Assembly (NCBI RefSeq): GCF_041734735.1
Contig: NC_134896.1
Span: 37,542,539 to 37,606,538, forward strand
DNA from: Babylonia areolata
Lineage: Eukaryota; Mollusca; Gastropoda; Neogastropoda; Buccinidae
Reading direction: 5' to 3'
Length of the DNA: 64,000 bases
Each line of letters starts with the position of its first letter. Positions within the stretch are counted from its first letter, which is position 1. Below are positions 59,576 to 64,000 of this stretch, in pieces. A program made the translations under genes and the position numbers. The notes beneath the pieces are model-generated. The model did no database searches, was not told the origin of the DNA, and saw nothing but the letters and a program-made list of their open reading frames with translations.

Positions 59576-59840
59576 CTATGGAATTCGTGCAGCTGACTTT
59601 GTGGAATGACTTTGTGTATGACTTTTTGTACATCTGCCTTAAAAAAAAAAGGGGGGGGGGGGGGGCTTTTTCAAGAACTGTGGATTCGTGCAGCTGACTT
59701 TGTGGAACTGGTTTGTAAATATCACTTTTTGTACATCAGCCTTAAAAAAAAAAAAAAACGGGGACTTTTTTCATATCTGTGGATTCGTGCAGCTGACTTT
59801 GTGGAATTTTGAATGACTTTTTGTGCATCTGCCTACCTGC
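59576..59840. repeat. ~90-bp tandem repeat, three copies
   Basis: TGGATTCGTGCAGCTGACTT, then TGTGGAA(T), then ACTTTTTGTACATCWGCC and a purine run (A/G) between copies. Confidence 0.9.
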
Positions 59841-60033
59841 ATAATTAGCCTAGACATATAATCACAAATTCTTGGGATTTAGCATAATAGTCCTGTCACT
59901 TTGTTGAGATGGCCTGCAGTATGTGTGTGCCAATAAGTCAAACTGTATTGGATCCAATGAAGATAATCATCTTTTGACACGTGTGTGCAAAGTGAGTAAG
60001 TAATCACTCTGTTCCAGATCTCTCTCCTTATTC

Positions 60034-60035
<2 letters not shown>

Positions 60036-60101
<66 letters not shown>

Positions 60102-60165
60102 TGCGTGTGTTTGTGTGTGTGTGTGTGTGTATGTGTGTGTGTGTTTGTGTGTGCGTGTGTGTGTG
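60036..60165. repeat. (TG)n microsatellite
   Basis: TG run with a few interruptions. Confidence 0.97.
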
Positions 60166-60333
60166 TCAAACAATAGAACAGGTAAAGGAAGGAGGAATTT
60201 GCGCACAGTGGAAAACCGGCGAAAAATCAGCTGTCAGAATTATATACCTATAAAGAATGGCATCGAGAGAATGAGAGACACAGACAAAAAGACAGACAGA
60301 CAGACAGACAGACTGGCAGACACATAGACAGCC

Positions 60334-60925
60334 GGGAAGACCATGACAGCGGATTGGGAGGCTGGAGCGGACAGACAGACAGACAGACTGACGGAGTTTA
60401 AACACTGTTGAAGACCATGACAGCGGATTGGGAGGCTGGAGCGGACAGACAGACAAACAGACTGACGGAGTTTAAACACTGTTGAAGACCATGACAGCGG
60501 ATTGGGAGGCTGGAGCGGACAGACAGACAAACAGACTGACGGAGTTTAAACACTGTTGAAGACCATGACAGCGGATTGGGAGGCTGGAGCGGACAGACAG
60601 ACAGACAGACAGACTGACGGAGTTTAAACACTGTTGAAGACCATGACAGCGGATTGGGAGGCTGGAGCGGACAGACAGACAGACTGACGGAGTTTAAACA
60701 CTGTTGAAGACCATGACAGCGGATTGGGAGGCTGGAGCGGACAGACAGACAGACTGACGGAGTTTAAACACTGTTGAAGACCATGACAGCGGATTGGGAG
60801 GCTGGAGCGGACAGACAGACAAACAGACTGACGGAGTTTAAACACTGTTGAAGACCATGACAACGGATTGGGAGGCTGGAGCGGACAGACAGACAAACAG
60901 ACTGACGGAGTTTAAACACTGTTGA
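60334..60925. repeat. 74-bp minisatellite, eight copies
   Basis: Unit: GAAGACCATGACAGCGGATT, then GGGAGGCTGGAGCGGACAGA, then a variable CAGA run, then CTGACGGAGTTTAAACACTG. Copies differ mainly in the number of CAGA repeats, so it is a minisatellite with a nested microsatellite. Confidence 0.95.
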
Positions 60926-61305
60926 TATTTTTCACCGCAGATAAATATGGTCAAGATAAACAAACGAAACTACACACCCACCTTCCAACAAATAACACTA
61001 CCATGCAGCACACACTGGAGTATGAGCAGTAAAAAAAATAAATGACGTGACCGGCAAGTAGAACAATCAGAAATCGGATCTGTGCCAAAATAACCCCGAG
61101 GGGACGGGAGGGGGTGAGAGTGAGAGGGGTGGGGAGGCGTGGGGGGGGGGGAGACGGGGGGGGGGGGGGGGGGGGGGGCTGGAGCAGCGCCGGGATGGGC
61201 GGGGTTCAGATGGGTGAAAGGGACAAACGACAAACGGGCACAGGGACGCACGTACAGGGGGACTCCCCGGCGAAGACGGTGTCATTTTCATCCTGTCCGT
61301 CATAC
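60926..61305. other. Unique and G-rich sequence
   Basis: G runs at 61,140-61,180. Nothing else recognised. Confidence 0.4.
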
Positions 61306-61311
61306 AGGTGC

Positions 61312-61380
61312 CAGCCTGGTCCGCCGTGCCAGCGCCGTGTATCACTGGGAAGAGTGGTACCGACTCCGGGGTGTGTGATG
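61312..61380 (+). other. Candidate exon, unassigned
   Basis: Acceptor-like TCATACAG at 61,304-61,311 and strong donor GTAAGTGAG at 61,381. GC-rich between, open in two frames in full. The third reads ASLVRRASAVYHWEEWYRLR before meeting TGA. I recognise no family, and with all frames nearly open the evidence is thin. Confidence 0.25.
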
Positions 61381-61419
61381 GTAAGTGAGCGTAGGTTTCC
61401 TCTTCAAGTGGAAACCGTT

Positions 61420-61556
61420 TAGACTTCGATCTCTTGTCTGTCTGTCTGTTCTCTCTCTGAATCTCTCTGTCTGTCTCTCTCTCTGTCTCTGTCTCTCTCT
61501 CTCAGTCTCTCAGTGTCTGTCTGCCTGTCTGTTTGTCTGCCTCTGTGTCTCAGTAT
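61420..61556. repeat. TCTC/TCTG simple repeat
   Basis: Mixed CTCT and CTGT runs up to the start of SINE-B. Confidence 0.9.
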
Positions 61557-61943
61557 CGACAGGCGCAACAGCCGACTGATAAAAGCGTTGGACTTTCAAT
61601 CTGAGGGTCCTGGGTTCGAATCTCGGTAACGGCACCTGGTCGTTAAAGGATGGAGATTTTTTCGATCTTCCAGGTCAACATATGTGCAGACCAGCCTGTG
61701 CCTGAATCCCCTTCGTGTGTATACGCTAGCATAAGATCAAATACGCACGTTAAAGATCCTGTAATTCATGTCAGCGTTCAGTGGGTTATCGAAACAAGAA
61801 CATACCCAGTATGCACACCCCCGAAAACGGAGTATGGCTGCTTACATGACGAGTTAAAAATGGTCATACACATAAAAGCCCACTCGTGTACATACGAGTG
61901 AACGTAGGAGTTGCAGCCCACGAACAAAGAAGACGAAGAAGAA
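61557..61943 (+). repeat. SINE-B, full copy
   Basis: Head GACAGGCGCAACAGCCGA, CGTTGGACTTTCAATCTG, B box GGGTTCGAATC, body ATGTGCAGACCAGCCTGTGC and ATGTCAGCGTTCAGTGGG, 3' end GTTGCAGCCCACGAAC with a GAAGAA tail. Confidence 0.92.
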
Positions 61944-62079
61944 TTGAGACTTATGAACCTCCCTGATAGCCACTATTGATTTTAATGAAAAGTATACTGT
62001 ACGTCCTTTAAAGATTAACAAATAAAGCAAATCAAGGGACCCCAACAAACCCATCTCTCTGTCACGGTCTCGCAAATGC

Positions 62080-62188
62080 GCGCGCGCACACACACACACA
62101 CACTCGCAACACACGCACGAATGCACACACACTAACACACACACACACACACACCCTGCGGCACACACACACACACACACACTGCGGT

Positions 62189-62257
<69 letters not shown>

Positions 62258-62270
62258 GGTACACACTGCG

Positions 62271-62324
<54 letters not shown>

Positions 62325-62350
62325 CACGCACGCATGCTGACACACACACA
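62080..62350. repeat. (CA)n complex
   Basis: CA runs interrupted by CTGCGG(C/T)A motifs at 62,155, 62,180, 62,255 and 62,265. Confidence 0.95.
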
Positions 62351-62499
62351 CGCATCAATAAATCGCGGCACAGGCTGCTTCACTAAGATCAGACATGAAA
62401 TGCCCTCTCAGCTCTTCGATTGCAATCAATCTAATTAATTAATTAATCAATGGAAGAAAGCGAAGAATGGAGTGCAGCCACGGTGCTTGGTCATACAAG

Positions 62500-62900
62500 C
62501 AATCTGCTAAAACACAAAAACTGTTGTTGGAGCGCGGGGCCGCAGAATAAATTGGCGGCAGTGTAGCGCGGCATGCAAAATGGACAGACGGAGTTACTCG
62601 GGGTGATTGTCAAGGGAAGAAGTCAGTAGAAAAGGCACTTGCTTGCTGTGGGCGATCACAAGCGGAGCCGTCGTCATTGCCCGCCCCTCCGTTCCTGGGG
62701 CCCCGCACCGCCGACGGAGGGACGTCACCAGCTGTTCCATCGGGACCACTCTTCAGTAGTCTTGGACCATCTTCTCAGTCCGGCAGCTGCCCTCCTGCTG
62801 GTGTCAGTGTCCCATCTTTCTTCTGCCAGTCTCTTGGCTACGGTGCCAGGTGTTCTTTTGGTCGGCCACCCCGTTTCCGCCAAATAGCCGTGCATGTAAG
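62500..62900. other. GC-rich unassigned segment
   Basis: A CpG-rich block. On the minus strand a short frame reads AKRLAEERWDTDTSRRAAAG then LRRWSKTTEEWSRW, coding-like in character, but with stops close by. It could be a retroelement scrap or an exon. Not assigned. Confidence 0.25.
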
Positions 62901-62934
62901 TTTTCTTCCTTCTCTCTCGGTGTGTTTATTTGGT

Positions 62935-63045
62935 GTCAAGCGCGTTGGGTTACGCTGAGCTGCTGGTCAAGCATCTGCTTAGCAGATGTGGCGTGCTGTA
63001 TATGGATTTGTCCGAACGCAATGACGCCTCCTTGAGTAACTGAAC
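62935..63045 (+). repeat. SINE-C 3' fragment
   Basis: CAAGCGCGTTGGGTTACGCT, GCATCTGCTTAGCAGATGTG and GACGCCTCCTTGAG. Confidence 0.88.
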
Positions 63046-64000
63046 TTATTTGGTTTACAAAACCTGTTTTATATACATAAACTGATAAAGTTTCAGCTCA
63101 ACATAAGGTTGTTAGCAACAACTGCGGGTAGGAGGATATCAAGTTATAACTAATTTCACCTTGCTTGTTTGTTGTTTTTACGATTTTTCTCTCCAAAGTT
63201 TTAGTATAACATCTGCTTTAAACAGTTAGTACGGGAAGGAAGCAATGGGTAATTTTATTTCCCTATACATGTCGATGAAGACATGACACAAGTGACACTG
63301 CATAGTCAATCAAGCCGGAAAACAAAACTAAAAACTTGTAGAAGCTGACAGATTAACACATTTATACATCTTCAGCAAGGCTTTGTGCACATTTACAGAC
63401 ATGTGAACAAGAAAACTATCAGAAATGTAAAGTGTACAAAGCAAAATGAACAAGACGAAGCACTGGCTGCAGAATGAAGCATGAGAAAGAAGGGCTTGAA
63501 ATGTGAACTAATGGGTCAGCAGTTCAGACTTTCACATGACAGGGAAATATTGGATACAGTTCTCCCTCACATTGCTATTTTTAATATCAAAATCATCCAG
63601 AATCTTCAAAGCAACAACGCACTGTTTTAAAGATATTATTACATTTTCTTTCAGTTTTAGGCCATAATATCCACTTCTACTTTATATTTATTTCTGGGGG
63701 GGAGTGTAGTAATCATATGGAAATGAATGTTTGCATAGTTTCAACACTGAAAGAAAACAAAATGTGCTGTTTCCCTTGAATAACCACGCACATACATGCA
63801 GGATCGTTTAAGTTTCTGCTAGGCATCGGTATAACCACATGCACATTCAGGATCGTTTTGTGTGTTTCTGATATTCAAATCAGAAATCAAATTACTCATT
63901 TAGAGTTGGAGTTTGCAGTGAGTGGCCTGCTATTTTCTCATGTGTGTGTGTGTGTGTGTGTGTGCTGCGTGTGCATACGATTTATATATGTTTCTGCTAC
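63046..64000. other. Unique AT-rich sequence
   Basis: A near-repeat of ACCACGCACATACATGCAGG, then ATCGTTT at 63,782 and 63,834, and a TG run at 63,941-63,963. No gene recognised. Confidence 0.4.

Noticed and set aside
62639-62958. Overlapping 82- and 93-codon frames
   Set aside because: Several frames are open together in GC-rich DNA with no family match; listed only as an unassigned segment.

Overview
The window is invertebrate nuclear DNA, most likely from a marine gastropod (a caenogastropod is my best guess). The reasons are intron-split genes with GT/AG junctions, an invertebrate-type ionotropic glutamate receptor, and very heavy loads of CA/TG microsatellites, minisatellites, tRNA-headed SINEs, MITEs and truncated LINEs. 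There is nothing bacterial and no CRISPR array. The species assignment is inference.

Two host genes are well supported and converge. (1) 2,922-26,460 (+): the 3' part of an ionotropic glutamate receptor (iGluR) subunit gene. Nine exons, all in compatible phase, encode 472 residues: S1, M1, pore loop, M3, S2, M4 and a short tail. The amino-terminal-domain exons must lie left of the window. (2) 46,767-36,705 (-): a complete nine-coding-exon KLHDC3 orthologue of 387 residues, a six-bladed kelch protein that serves as a CUL2 C-degron receptor. The space between the two stop codons (26.5-36.7 kb) holds candidate 3' UTRs, two SINE-C copies, a repeat-E copy and a 1.1-kb minisatellite. The right third (47-64 kb) has no recognised gene: a possible KLHDC3 promoter/leader near 53.5-53.8 kb, LINE remnants, satellites, a CpG-rich patch at 57.8-58.0 kb and one weak candidate exon near 61.3 kb.

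The repeats fall into recognisable families: SINE-A (head TGGCC..AGTGG, tail of pentamers), SINE-B (head AGCCGAGTGGTTAAAGCG), SINE-C (head GGTGGCAGAATGGTTAAG), a hairpin-ended MITE of about 0.6 kb (three copies), a TTAA-flanked piggyBac-like MITE (two copies), two unnamed interspersed families (E and F), and 3' ends of at least three LINE lineages.

The most unusual feature is that the edges of host exons, splice sites included, have themselves been tandemly duplicated. Near-exact copies of exon ends with their donor or acceptor lie beside KLHDC3 exons 2 (both ends) and 5, and iGluR exons E and F; exon H and perhaps the exon E donor show weaker versions. Where I traced the frame, use of the decoys would shift frame or run into a stop. 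Other notable points are a minisatellite grown from a LINE reverse-transcriptase motif, pentanucleotide arrays that start at SINE-A tails, SINE-A and SINE-C sharing a central domain, and a tryptophan at the pore Q/R site of the receptor.
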